A stretch of DNA of 36,430 nt, taken from NCBI GenBank assembly GCA_020026075.1, contig JAHHQZ010000015.1, positions 1-36,430 of the forward strand, given 5' to 3'. The stretch comes from Actinobacillus sp. GTDB taxonomy: Bacteria; Pseudomonadota; Gammaproteobacteria; Enterobacterales; Pasteurellaceae. Position numbers and translations under genes: made by a program. Below the pieces are notes generated by a model that was not told the origin of the DNA, searched no databases, and saw only the letters and a program-made list of their open reading frames with translations. Positions 17,318-24,452 of the stretch are shown in pieces (the first letter of the stretch is position 1; every line of letters begins with the position of its first letter).

Positions 17318-17356
17318 TACGCCAGAATTTTTATAAAAATTCCGGCGTAGCGTTTT
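17318..17356 (+). terminator. Terminator after the MFS gene built from an inverted pair of the dispersed motif
   Basis: TTACGCCAGAATTTTTAT is mirrored by AAAAATTCCGGCGTAG (17335-17350) and followed by CG and TTTTTTT. The arms are two facing copies of the YYGGAAT plus T-tract motif; the inverted pair forms a long stem with one mismatch. Confidence 0.75.
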
Positions 17357-17368
17357 TTTGAAAAAACA

Positions 17369-18259
17369 ATGAACCAAGATAAAATCGAAGAATTTTTAAC
17401 GGATCTCTGGCTAGGAAGAGGCTTAGCGGACAACACACTCCAAGCGTATCGCCAAGATTTACAAGGCTTTACGCAATGGCTTGATGACGAAGGGCTTTCG
17501 CTGACAACAGTAGATGCTATCGGCTTGCAAACTTTTCTCGGCGAACGCTTACAGGCAGGCTATAAAAATAGCTCAATGGCACGAATGTTAAGCTGTTTGC
17601 GGAAATTTTTTCAATATTTAACCTTAAACCACTACCGCAATGATGACCCAACGGCCTTGCTTAGCTCGCCGAAAAGGGAGGCGAAACTGCCGAAATCCCT
17701 AAGCGAGGCACAAGTGGAGGCCTTGCTCGCCCAGCCTAATTTGAATGATCCTGTGGAATTGCGTGATAAAGCGATGATGGAACTGCTGTACGCCACAGGC
17801 TTGCGTGTGTCGGAACTCGTGGGAATGACAATGGAAAACCTAAGCTTAGAACTTGGCGTGGTGCGAGTGATCGGTAAAGGGAATAAAGAACGCATTGTAC
17901 CAATGGGTGAAGAGGCGGCGTACTGGATCCGCCAATTTATTCAGCAAGGGCGTACACAATTACTGCGTGGAATGCCAAGCGATTGCCTGTTTCCCAGTCG
18001 TCGTGCAAAGCAAATGACCCGCCAAACCTTTTGGCATCGCATTAAATTTTATGCTTTGCTTGCTCAAATCGACCAAAATTTACTCTCGCCACACGTGCTA
18101 CGCCACGCTTTCGCAACCCATTTGGTCAATCACGGTGCTGATTTGCGCGTGGTGCAAATGCTATTAGGGCATAGCGATTTATCCACCACGCAAATTTATA
18201 CCCACGTAGCAAAAGAGCGCCTAAAACAGCTCCACAAACGCCATCACCCAAGAGGATAA
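17369..18259 (+). CDS. xerD: Site-specific tyrosine recombinase XerD
   Basis: 296 residues (E. coli XerD 298). With XerC it resolves chromosome dimers at dif under FtsK control. The N-terminal SAM-like domain is residues 1-105 and the catalytic domain 110-290. Catalytic residues, each two below the E. coli number: Arg146 (GLRVSEL), Lys170 (IGKGNKE), His242 and Arg245 (HVLRHAF), His268 (LGHSDLS), Tyr277 (QIYTHV). XerD rather than XerC is favoured by the N-terminal EEFLTDLWLGRGLADNTLQA and the C-terminal KERLKQLHKRHHPRG. No clear Shine-Dalgarno precedes the ATG. No integrase or element context is present, so a housekeeping role is most likely. Confidence 0.93.
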   Translation: MNQDKIEEFLTDLWLGRGLADNTLQAYRQDLQGFTQWLDDEGLSLTTVDAIGLQTFLGERLQAGYKNSSMARMLSCLRKFFQYLTLNHYRNDDPTALLSSPKREAKLPKSLSEAQVEALLAQPNLNDPVELRDKAMMELLYATGLRVSELVGMTMENLSLELGVVRVIGKGNKERIVPMGEEAAYWIRQFIQQGRTQLLRGMPSDCLFPSRRAKQMTRQTFWHRIKFYALLAQIDQNLLSPHVLRHAFATHLVNHGADLRVVQMLLGHSDLSTTQIYTHVAKERLKQLHKRHHPRG

Positions 18260-18341
18260 GAAAAACTAGGCTTTTTTGATTATAAATTCATAGAAAATTG
18301 CTAAAAAAAGTACAAATATTCTGTCCTATATTTTTAAAAGG

Positions 18342-18370
18342 TTTTTTTTTTTAATAAGACTCGCTATAAT
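18342..18370 (+). promoter_or_regulatory. ompA promoter with an 11-T tract in the -35/spacer region
   Basis: The -10 box is TATAAT (18365-18370). At 17-bp spacing the -35 would fall at 18342-18347, inside an uninterrupted run of 11 T (18342-18352). Changes in tract length would alter promoter geometry, so phase-variable expression is conceivable. Confidence 0.6.
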
Positions 18371-18392
18371 ACGTCATCACACGCTTAACGTG

Positions 18393-18420
18393 TTTTCTAG
18401 TCTGTTATTCGACTAGAAAA
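18393..18420 (+). other. 5'-UTR stem-loop of ompA mRNA
   Basis: TTTTCTAGTC (18393-18402) and GACTAGAAAA (18411-18420) form a perfect 10-bp stem with an 8-base loop about 30 bases before the start. A smaller CACG/CGTG hairpin lies just upstream. Enterobacterial ompA mRNA is stabilised by a 5' stem-loop; a similar role is inferred. Confidence 0.65.
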
Positions 18421-18450
18421 ATTTTTTACTTAGAAATGAGGAAAACGCAA

Positions 18451-19458
18451 ATGAAAAAAACTGCAATCGCATTCGCAGTAGCAGCATTCGCTACCGCAGC
18501 AACACAAGCTGCTCCACAAGCTAACACTTTCTACGTTGGTGCACGTGCTGGTTGGGCTTCTGCTCACTACGATCTTACTGAACATGAAAATCATGGTGGG
18601 AAAGTACACCGTAACAGTGCAACTTACGGTGTATTTGCGGGTTATCAAATCAACGATTATCTAGCCACTGAATTAGCATACGATTATTTTGGCAATATTC
18701 GTATCAATGAGGATCAGAATAATTATCCTTTCAAAATGACTAACCACGGTGCATCTTTCTCTGTTAAAGCTGGCTACCCTATATTAAATAGCTTAGACGT
18801 ATACGGACGTGTTGGTGCTGCATTAGTACGTTCTGACTATCGTGACGAAGAGAATGCGGTTACTGACAAATCCCACAGCTTAAAAGTTTCTCCAGTATTT
18901 GCAGCGGGTGTTGAATATGCACCAATGCCAGAACTTGGTATTCGTTTAGAATACTCTTGGTTAAACAAAGTGGGTAAACTCAAAGATGTAGATGGCAGCC
19001 GCGAGCACTTTGCTCCACGTTTCGGCAGTGTAACTTTAGGCGTTGACTATCGTTTCGGTCAAGCTGCACCAGTGACACCAGTTAAAGTAAGCCAAACTTT
19101 CAGCGAAAAAGGAGATGTTCTTTTCGCATTCGGTAAAGCAAACTTACGTAAAGCAGCTGAAAGTGAATTAAGCAATATCTACGCACAAGTTTCTAACGTA
19201 AACGTAGAAAAATTAACTGTTGCTGGTTATACTGACCGTATTGGTCCAGCCGCATACAACCAAAAATTATCTCAACAACGTGCTGAAGCCGTTGCTAAAT
19301 TCTTCGAAAGCAAAGGTATCCCAGCGTCTGCAATTACTGCTGTAGGTTATGGTTCTGCGGATCCAGTTGTTCAATGTGACAATGTACACGGTAACGCACT
19401 TATCAAATGTTTAGCGCCTAACCGTCGTGTAGACATCACTGTTGAAGGTACTAAATAA
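18451..19458 (+). CDS. ompA: OmpA-family major outer membrane protein (P5-like)
   Basis: 335 residues. Outer-membrane porin and peptidoglycan anchor, counterpart of OmpA of E. coli and P5 of H. influenzae. The signal peptide is MKKTAIAFAVAAFATAATQA, cleaved near residue 20-21. An eight-stranded barrel follows (about 25-205, opening with NTFYVGARAGWASAHYDL), a short linker with PVTPVK, and the OmpA-like domain (about 215-335) with AGYTDRIGPAAYNQKLSQQR, the diaminopimelate-binding region, and a Cys pair in VQCDN...IKCL. I start at the ATG with GAGG upstream; an ATG five codons earlier is the ribosome-site region itself. A strong TATAAT promoter with a T tract, a 5' hairpin and a terminator frame the gene. 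In E. coli matP is next to ompA; here matP lies 5 kb away. Confidence 0.95.
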   Translation: MKKTAIAFAVAAFATAATQAAPQANTFYVGARAGWASAHYDLTEHENHGGKVHRNSATYGVFAGYQINDYLATELAYDYFGNIRINEDQNNYPFKMTNHGASFSVKAGYPILNSLDVYGRVGAALVRSDYRDEENAVTDKSHSLKVSPVFAAGVEYAPMPELGIRLEYSWLNKVGKLKDVDGSREHFAPRFGSVTLGVDYRFGQAAPVTPVKVSQTFSEKGDVLFAFGKANLRKAAESELSNIYAQVSNVNVEKLTVAGYTDRIGPAAYNQKLSQQRAEAVAKFFESKGIPASAITAVGYGSADPVVQCDNVHGNALIKCLAPNRRVDITVEGTK

Positions 19459-19484
19459 TTTAAGTTCTACTTAAATTCATCATA

Positions 19485-19514
19485 AAAACCTATCCATTTT
19501 GGGTAGGTTTTTTT
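19485..19514 (+). terminator. ompA terminator
   Basis: AAAACCTATCC (19485-19495), a 5-base loop, GGGTAGGTTTT (19501-19511) and further T residues; one G-U pair. Confidence 0.87.
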
Positions 19515-19599
19515 ATGGCTGATAAAAAATTCAAAAAAATCTGACCATCAAATAATAAAGATTGCCTCCGCCTTAGCTGTTTTATTTAACCAATTATGC

Positions 19600-19605
19600 T
19601 AGAAT
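19600..19605 (+). promoter_or_regulatory. nlpD promoter, extended -10
   Basis: TAGAAT (19600-19605) is preceded by TGC, giving an extended -10 (TGCTAGAAT), with CTGTTT 17 bp upstream as a weak -35. This leaves a leader of about 80 bases. Confidence 0.45.
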
Positions 19606-19693
19606 TTCAGCGTTTTGCCCTGTTTCGGCAGGTAAATTTATCTGTGAGCAATTTGCTAAATTAATCTACGCTAATGGCGTAATGGAGCCTTTT

Positions 19694-20887
19694 ATGAAAA
19701 AATTTTTACTCGTCCCAGTGGCTGCTACCGTGTTAGCCGCTTGTAGCACTCAACCCCCAGCCCCTGTGGTCAATGTGGGTAACCAACCTTTTGGTGATAT
19801 GGTACAAATTCCAGAACAAACGGATGCAAGCTGGCAGTCTTCTGTTCAAGATCTTTCTAAAAATTACAAACCAAATAACGAACAAGTGGTTTCTCACACA
19901 CGCATTTCCACGTCAACTACTCATTACCGTCAATTTGATCACAACTTCCGTGTACCACGTAATCAAGCTGGCAAACCTATTTACAGTCAAATTACCAAAG
20001 GTAGCTACAAAGGGCAGCAATATCGTGTGGAACTTGGCGACACAATGTTCTTTATTGCCTACATTTCAGGACGTAGCATTGCAGAAATTGCACAGTTAAA
20101 TCACCTAAAAGCGCCTTATGATCTACATCTTGGTCAAGTAATAACGCTTTGGGAAAATGCCCCAGTAGCGCAATCTCGCCAAAGTACTTACCAAACGTCC
20201 ACTCGCGACAATGTGGAGATCCCACGTAACCCTGACACCAACAAACCTCTTTATAACGAAATCAAAAAAGGGTTCTATCACGGGAAAACTTACACCGTGC
20301 ATAAAGGCGACACCTTATATTTGGTTAGCTATATTTCAGGGCAAGACGTGGAAGACATCGCACGTTTAAACCACTTACAGCCGCCTTACGATCTTCATCC
20401 AGGACAAGTTATTAAACTGGCAAACAGTGTTCCAGCCACGGCACCAGTGATGCAAGCTGATGCCAAAGTAACAGCACAAGCGGCTACACCAGTGAAAAAA
20501 GTGACTCAAATACCAGCACCTGCCAGCAATGGGAAATGGACTTGGCCAGCGAAAGGCGACATTGTTCGTGGTTTCTCTGCGGATAACAAAGGTATTGACA
20601 TCGCAGGCAAGCTTGGCACTCCAGTGCTTGCCGCTGCTGCTGGACGTGTCGTTTATGCAGGTAACGGCTTACAAGGCTACGGCAACTTGATTTTAATCAA
20701 GCACAACGACGATTACTTATCCGCTTATGCTCATAACCAACAAATTTTAGTGAAAGACAAACAATGGGTACAAGCAGGGCAGGAAATCGCCACAATGGGT
20801 AGCACAGATGCGGACCGTGTGAAATTACACTTTGAAATTCGCCACAAAGCGACAACCGTCAACCCACTAAATTTCTTACCGAAATAA
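19694..20887 (+). CDS. nlpD: Murein hydrolase activator NlpD (LysM lipoprotein)
   Basis: 397 residues. Outer-membrane lipoprotein that activates a periplasmic amidase during cell separation. Lipoprotein signal MKKFLLVPVAATVLAACST with the lipidated Cys near residue 17. Two near-duplicate LysM blocks follow (about 97-155 and 182-238): GQQYRVELGDTMFFIAYISG and GKTYTVHKGDTLYLVSYISG, each ending in a YDLH-GQVI segment. The C-terminal M23 domain (about 280-397) keeps the fold (WTWPAKGDIVRGF, APGRV-like AAAGRVVYAGNG) but has KGIDIA where the metal-binding HxxxD should be, and KLHFEIR for HxH, so it is a regulator, not a protease. The start is the ATG 13 bases after a GGAG site. Confidence 0.92.
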   Translation: MKKFLLVPVAATVLAACSTQPPAPVVNVGNQPFGDMVQIPEQTDASWQSSVQDLSKNYKPNNEQVVSHTRISTSTTHYRQFDHNFRVPRNQAGKPIYSQITKGSYKGQQYRVELGDTMFFIAYISGRSIAEIAQLNHLKAPYDLHLGQVITLWENAPVAQSRQSTYQTSTRDNVEIPRNPDTNKPLYNEIKKGFYHGKTYTVHKGDTLYLVSYISGQDVEDIARLNHLQPPYDLHPGQVIKLANSVPATAPVMQADAKVTAQAATPVKKVTQIPAPASNGKWTWPAKGDIVRGFSADNKGIDIAGKLGTPVLAAAAGRVVYAGNGLQGYGNLILIKHNDDYLSAYAHNQQILVKDKQWVQAGQEIATMGSTDADRVKLHFEIRHKATTVNPLNFLPK

Positions 20888-20895
20888 TAAAATTT

Positions 20896-20937
20896 ACGTG
20901 AATATTCCAGTCTAGGTCGGAATATTCACGTTTTTTC
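20896..20937 (+). terminator. nlpD terminator containing two back-to-back copies of the dispersed motif
   Basis: ACGTGAATATTCC (20896-20908) and GGAATATTCACGT (20919-20931) form a perfect 13-bp stem with the loop AGTCTAGGTC, then TTTTTT. The loop-proximal parts are the AGACTGGAAT and AGGTCGGAAT cores of two copies pointing outward. Confidence 0.9.
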
Positions 20938-20955
20938 TATCAACCAAGGAAACCT

Positions 20956-21552
20956 ATGCGCAACCCAATTCACAAGCGTCTTGCTAATTTAAAAACATGG
21001 CAACATTTAACCTTTATGGCCTGTCTTTGCCAACGAATGCAACCAAATTTTGCTTTTTATTCCGACCTTGAGCAAAATGCCAGAGCAGGGCAAATCTACA
21101 AAAATATTCTCAATTTGGCGTGGGAAAGTTTAACCGTCAAAGAGGCTAAAATTGATTTTGACCGCCAACTGGATAAACTTGAAAGCATCGTGCCGAGCAT
21201 TGATGAGCAATCCCATTATGCAGTGTACCCCGCCATTGATGCTTGTCGTGGCTTAGCCGACTTACTGCACAGTTTCATCGCAGGGGAGACCCTTGAAAAT
21301 GCCATCGCAATGAGCCAACTCAGCCTTAAAACCGTCATTGATTTACTGGAAGCAGAAACTGGCGAAGAATTAAGCCTTGACGCTTTGAAAGACAGTGTCG
21401 CTGTACAGGACGAATTAGATGTGCAATGGCAAATCTACCGTGTGCTAAAAGACTATGAGAGCTACGATGCTGCTTTAATTCTGGACTTAAAAAACGAGTT
21501 ACAATGTGCAGCGGTATCTAACATTGGTGTAGAAATCACCCAAAATAACTAA
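20956..21552 (+). CDS. yjaG: YjaG family protein (DUF416)
   Basis: 198 residues, matching E. coli YjaG (196) over its length: NPIHKRLANLKTWQHLTFMA, ACLCQRM, QIYKNILNLAWESLTVK, YAVYPAIDACRGLADLLHS and the C-terminal SNIGVEI. The protein is helical, cytosolic and of unknown function; its conserved place next to hupA in gamma-proteobacteria is kept here, with HU following after 190 bp. A strong AAGGAAA ribosome site sits before the ATG. A copy of the GGTCGGAAT motif is embedded at 21059-21067. Confidence 0.92.
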   Translation: MRNPIHKRLANLKTWQHLTFMACLCQRMQPNFAFYSDLEQNARAGQIYKNILNLAWESLTVKEAKIDFDRQLDKLESIVPSIDEQSHYAVYPAIDACRGLADLLHSFIAGETLENAIAMSQLSLKTVIDLLEAETGEELSLDALKDSVAVQDELDVQWQIYRVLKDYESYDAALILDLKNELQCAAVSNIGVEITQNN

Positions 21553-21597
21553 GGTTTTATAAAAATGTCAGTGTGGGGGGATTTTTTTAAGAAATTA

Positions 21598-21613
21598 TGT
21601 GATCTAAACCACA
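21598..21613. promoter_or_regulatory. Candidate CRP site upstream of the HU gene
   Basis: TGTGATCTAAACCACA matches the CRP palindrome TGTGATCTAGATCACA at 14 of 16 positions, 129 bp before the HU start. CRP control of hupA is known in E. coli. Confidence 0.55.
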
Positions 21614-21647
21614 AAAAATACATTTAAATCTTTGTAAAATGGGCAAA

Positions 21648-21662
21648 GTAAGGTAACCTTAC
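21648..21662. promoter_or_regulatory. Perfect 15-bp palindrome in the HU leader/promoter region
   Basis: GTAAGGT-A-ACCTTAC, 7-bp arms around one base. A one-base centre rules out a hairpin, so a dimeric DNA-binding protein is more likely. No regulator is recognised. Confidence 0.4.
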
Positions 21663-21741
21663 CACCACTGTTTAGGCAGTTATTTTTTATTAGGGGAACC
21701 GTCCCCATTCGCTAAATCATCGTATACAGAGGAATTGATTT

Positions 21742-22014
21742 ATGAACAAAACAGAACTTATTGATGCAATGGTATCAAGCTCTGATCTTTCTAAAAAAGA
21801 TGCTAAAACTGCTGTTGAAGCATTTATGGGTGTTGTAACTGAATGCCTAAAAACAGGTGACAGCCTACAACTTATCGGTTTTGGTACATTCAAAGTAAGC
21901 GAACGTAAAGCACGTATGGGGCGTAACCCACGCACTGGCGAACAAATCGAAATTAAAGCCGCCAAAGTGCCTGCATTCGTTGCTGGTAAAGCACTTAAAG
22001 ACGCCATTCAATAA
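21742..22014 (+). CDS. hupA: DNA-binding protein HU
   Basis: 90 residues, the exact HU length. Nucleoid protein that bends and compacts DNA as a dimer. MNKTELIDAMVSSSDLSKKD and the beta-arm GFGTFKVSERKARMGRNPRT with the intercalating Pro in RNPRTGE are diagnostic, and the C-terminus KVPAFVAGKALKDAI is typical. The neighbour yjaG favours the hupA position over hupB. It has its own promoter region with a CRP-like site, a 15-bp palindrome and a small GGGGA/TCCCC hairpin in the leader (21692-21707), and a strong terminator. Confidence 0.95.
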   Translation: MNKTELIDAMVSSSDLSKKDAKTAVEAFMGVVTECLKTGDSLQLIGFGTFKVSERKARMGRNPRTGEQIEIKAAKVPAFVAGKALKDAIQ

Positions 22015-22032
22015 TAACTCTGTTCGTCTTTT

Positions 22033-22058
22033 AAACCCTGCTTAGGCAGGGTTTTTTT
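22033..22058 (+). terminator. HU gene terminator
   Basis: AAACCCTGC (22033-22041), loop TTAG, GCAGGGTTT (22046-22054), then T residues. Confidence 0.92.
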
Positions 22059-22094
22059 ATGGCGGATTCGTTAGATGTTTTGCTCCAAATAGAG

Positions 22095-22120
22095 TAGAAT
22101 AGTCGCCGTTTTTTTTTTTT
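22095..22120 (+). promoter_or_regulatory. glmS promoter followed by a 12-T tract at the transcript start
   Basis: TAGAAT (22095-22100) is a good -10. A start near 22107 puts a run of 12 T (22109-22120) at the very beginning of the transcript. Tracts in this place can cause transcript slippage (reiterative transcription). Confidence 0.45.
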
Positions 22121-22161
22121 AACGTAAACATAATAATTTAATTAATAAAAAAGGATAGCTT

Positions 22162-23991
22162 ATGTGTGGAATTGTTGGTGCAGTAGCACAACGTGATGTG
22201 GCAGAAATTTTGGTTCACGGTTTGCAATGTTTGGAATACCGCGGTTATGACTCCGCAGGTTTAGCGGTGCTTGATGATGAGCATCATCTACAACGTTTAC
22301 GTGCAGTGGGCAAAGTGCAAGCATTAGCGGATAAATTAGCTGAACATCCGTTACAAGGCGGCACAGGTATTGCTCACACACGCTGGGCCACGCACGGCGT
22401 ACCAAGCGAAGCCAACGCTCACCCCCACATTTCAAGCAATATCGCCGTTGTGCATAACGGCATCATTGAAAATCACCACGAATTACGTGAAATGCTACAA
22501 GCCAAAGGCTATGAATTTACATCGCAAACGGATACGGAAGTTATCGCCCACTTGGTGCATTTAGAAATGAAAACCGCTCCAAGCTTACTCGTTGCCGTAC
22601 AGCGTACCGTAAAACAGCTTACAGGGGCTTATGGAATGGTGGTAATGGATGCCAACGCTCCAGGTCGCTTAATCGCCGCACGTTCAGGCAGCCCATTGGT
22701 GATCGGACACGGTATCGGTGAAAATTTCCTTGCATCCGATCAGCTGGCATTGCTTAACGTGACCAACCAATTTACCTACCTTGAAGAAGGGGACATCGCC
22801 GAGCTTACACGCCGTGAGGTAACGTTCTACAACGCACAAGGGGAAAAGGTACAACGTGAAAGACACACCGTAGAGGGCAAAAGAGACATCGCCTATAAAG
22901 GCGAATACCGCCACTTTATGCAAAAAGAAATTTTTGAACAGCCAAGCGCGCTATGCGACACAATGGAAAGCCGCCTAACGGAAAATGAAGTGCTAGTAAA
23001 CAGCTTTGGCGTTGGCGCAGCGGATTTATTGAAAAAGGTTGAACACGTGCAAATTGTTGCCTGTGGCACCTCATACAACGCTGGAATGGTGGCTCGCTAC
23101 TGGTTTGAAAGTATCGCTGGCGTCAGTTGTGATGTGGAAATCGCCTCCGAATTTCGTTACCGCAAGTTCGTTACTCGCCCAAACAGCTTACTCTTAACCC
23201 TATCCCAATCAGGGGAAACCGCTGACACGCTAGCTGCCTTACGCCTCGCCAAAGAAAAAGGCTTTATGAGTACAATGACCATCTGCAATGTGTCAACTTC
23301 TTCACTGGTGCGTGAATCACACTTCGCCTTTTTAACCCACGCAGGCGTAGAAATTGGCGTAGCTAGCACCAAAGCCTTTACATCGCAACTGGTTTCAATG
23401 CTAATGCTTGTTACCGCCATTGGCAAAGCACGTGGCAACGTGGTTCACGCCCAAGAAAGTGCCATTGTCCACGCCTTACACCAAGTACCAAGCCAAATTG
23501 AAGCTATTTTAAAAACGGATAAAATCATTGAACAACTCGCCGAAGATTTCAGTGAAAAACACCACTGTTTATTCTTAGGACGTGGTGAATTTTACCCTAT
23601 CGCAATGGAAGCGGCCTTGAAATTAAAAGAAATTTCCTACATTCACGCCCAAGCGTATGCCGCAGGCGAACTCAAACATGGTCCACTGGCACTCATCGAT
23701 AGTGATATGCCTGTGGTGGTCATCGCCCCAAGCAACGACCTACTGGAAAAAGTGAAATCCAACATCCAAGAAGTACAAGCACGCGGCGGCGAAGTGTTCA
23801 TTTTTACCAACAACCAAGCCTTCCAATGCAGTACAAATATGAAACTCATTGAAATGCCAGCGGTCGCCGACATCACCGCTCCGATTGTATACACCGTCCC
23901 AATGCAGTTATTGGCTTATCACGTTGCCTTAATTAAAGGCACCGACGTTGACCAACCACGCAACCTCGCCAAAGCCGTAACCGTAGAATAA
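22162..23991 (+). CDS. glmS: Glucosamine-6-phosphate synthase (isomerizing)
   Basis: 609 residues, the same as E. coli GlmS. It makes glucosamine-6-phosphate from fructose-6-phosphate and glutamine, the first step to UDP-GlcNAc for wall and LPS. Cys2 (MCGIVGAV) is the glutaminase nucleophile; HTRWATHG and HNGIIENH complete the N-terminal domain (1-240). Two SIS domains follow, with CGTSYNAGMVARYW, LSQSGETADTLAALR and STKAFTSQL binding the sugar phosphate, and the C-terminal NLAKAVTVE. No glmS ribozyme is expected in this group and none is seen. A weak AAAAAGGA site precedes the ATG. glmU is not adjacent. Confidence 0.97.
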   Translation: MCGIVGAVAQRDVAEILVHGLQCLEYRGYDSAGLAVLDDEHHLQRLRAVGKVQALADKLAEHPLQGGTGIAHTRWATHGVPSEANAHPHISSNIAVVHNGIIENHHELREMLQAKGYEFTSQTDTEVIAHLVHLEMKTAPSLLVAVQRTVKQLTGAYGMVVMDANAPGRLIAARSGSPLVIGHGIGENFLASDQLALLNVTNQFTYLEEGDIAELTRREVTFYNAQGEKVQRERHTVEGKRDIAYKGEYRHFMQKEIFEQPSALCDTMESRLTENEVLVNSFGVGAADLLKKVEHVQIVACGTSYNAGMVARYWFESIAGVSCDVEIASEFRYRKFVTRPNSLLLTLSQSGETADTLAALRLAKEKGFMSTMTICNVSTSSLVRESHFAFLTHAGVEIGVASTKAFTSQLVSMLMLVTAIGKARGNVVHAQESAIVHALHQVPSQIEAILKTDKIIEQLAEDFSEKHHCLFLGRGEFYPIAMEAALKLKEISYIHAQAYAAGELKHGPLALIDSDMPVVVIAPSNDLLEKVKSNIQEVQARGGEVFIFTNNQAFQCSTNMKLIEMPAVADITAPIVYTVPMQLLAYHVALIKGTDVDQPRNLAKAVTVE

Positions 23992-24007
23992 AATTACCCA
24001 CATACAC

Positions 24008-24053
24008 AAAGGCCGGAATTTTCGTCAAAATTTTAACGAATATTCCGGCCTAG
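24008..24053. repeat. Inverted pair of the dispersed motif after glmS
   Basis: AAAGGCCGGAATTTTCG and the facing CGAATATTCCGGCCTAGG, with the shared tract AAAATTTT between them. Each half has the full motif with the second A/T tract about 10 bp from the core. It starts about 17 bp after the glmS stop and probably also acts as its terminator. Confidence 0.75.
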
Positions 24054-24077
24054 GTTATACGATTGGGGTTCGTTATA

Positions 24078-24179
24078 GATGCTCTTATGGCTGGTTTCTT
24101 AGGATTGTCTGGGATGATATGATCGACACTGGCGGTACGCTTTGATGCTCTTATGGCTGGTTTCTTAGGATTGTCTGGG
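24078..24179 (+). repeat. Exact 36-bp direct repeat with a 30-bp spacer
   Basis: The 36-base unit beginning GATGCTCTTATGGCTGG and ending GGATTGTCTGGG occurs at 24078-24113 and again at 24144-24179 without a mismatch, separated by 30 unrelated bases (period 66). Translated in the common frame each unit reads DALMAGFLGLSG, but stops follow both. No third copy, no cas gene and no similarity to known type II repeats was noticed. I read it as a tandem duplication in degraded DNA, with the CRISPR-like 36/30 spacing as a curiosity. Confidence 0.7.
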
Positions 24180-24377
24180 CGTAGCGAATTTCAAAATCGG
24201 TAAAGTGAAAATTTCACGAGAAAAAGGGAGTAAATAACAGAGTATTCAAGGCGTAAGCACTGCTACTTCAGTTGTCAAAGTCCTGTTCTTAAAAATAAAA
24301 TCGCCGTAATTTTTCTAAAAATTTCAGTGTTCAGTGCAGTTTATTTTCATTTTGCGATCAGGATCGCAAGTTTTTTT
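24180..24377 (+). other. Gene-poor remnant between glmS and matP, ending in a terminator
   Basis: No gene is supported. A short open stretch ends VANFKIGKVKISREKGSK at a TAA (24234-24236), resembling a coding tail without a start. A weaker copy of the dispersed motif (CGCCGTAATTTTTCTAAAAATTTC) lies near 24301-24325. A terminator-like hairpin TTGCGAT-CAGG-ATCGCAA (24352-24369) followed by G and seven T lies 360 bp after glmS, too far to be its main terminator. This suggests a lost gene or an unrecognised small RNA. Confidence 0.45.
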
Positions 24378-24402
24378 GATTGGAATAAAGAAAGTGCTAC
24401 AG

Positions 24403-24451
24403 CGATGGCTGGAATACTTGGCAAAATTTTAATCCATATTCCAGCCTTTGG
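24403..24451. repeat. Inverted pair of the dispersed motif after matP
   Basis: GATGGCTGGAATACTTGG and the facing CCATATTCCAGCCTTTGGG share the central AAAATTTT. The pair ends two bases before the matP stop codon and can serve as its terminator on the minus strand. Confidence 0.7.
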
Positions 24452-24452
24452 G

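Noticed and set aside
17369..18259. Integrase of a mobile element
   Set aside because: Length, residue spacing and N-terminus match XerD, and no element-like context surrounds it.
22100..22161. glmS ribozyme
   Set aside because: The leader is about 55 bases of mostly A/T sequence, too short and without the ribozyme core; gamma-proteobacteria regulate glmS in other ways.
24078..24179. CRISPR array
   Set aside because: Only two repeats, one spacer, no cas genes and no palindromic repeat ends. Kept as a direct repeat only.
24352..24369. glmS terminator
   Set aside because: It lies 360 bp after the glmS stop; the inverted motif pair at 24008-24053 is a better candidate.
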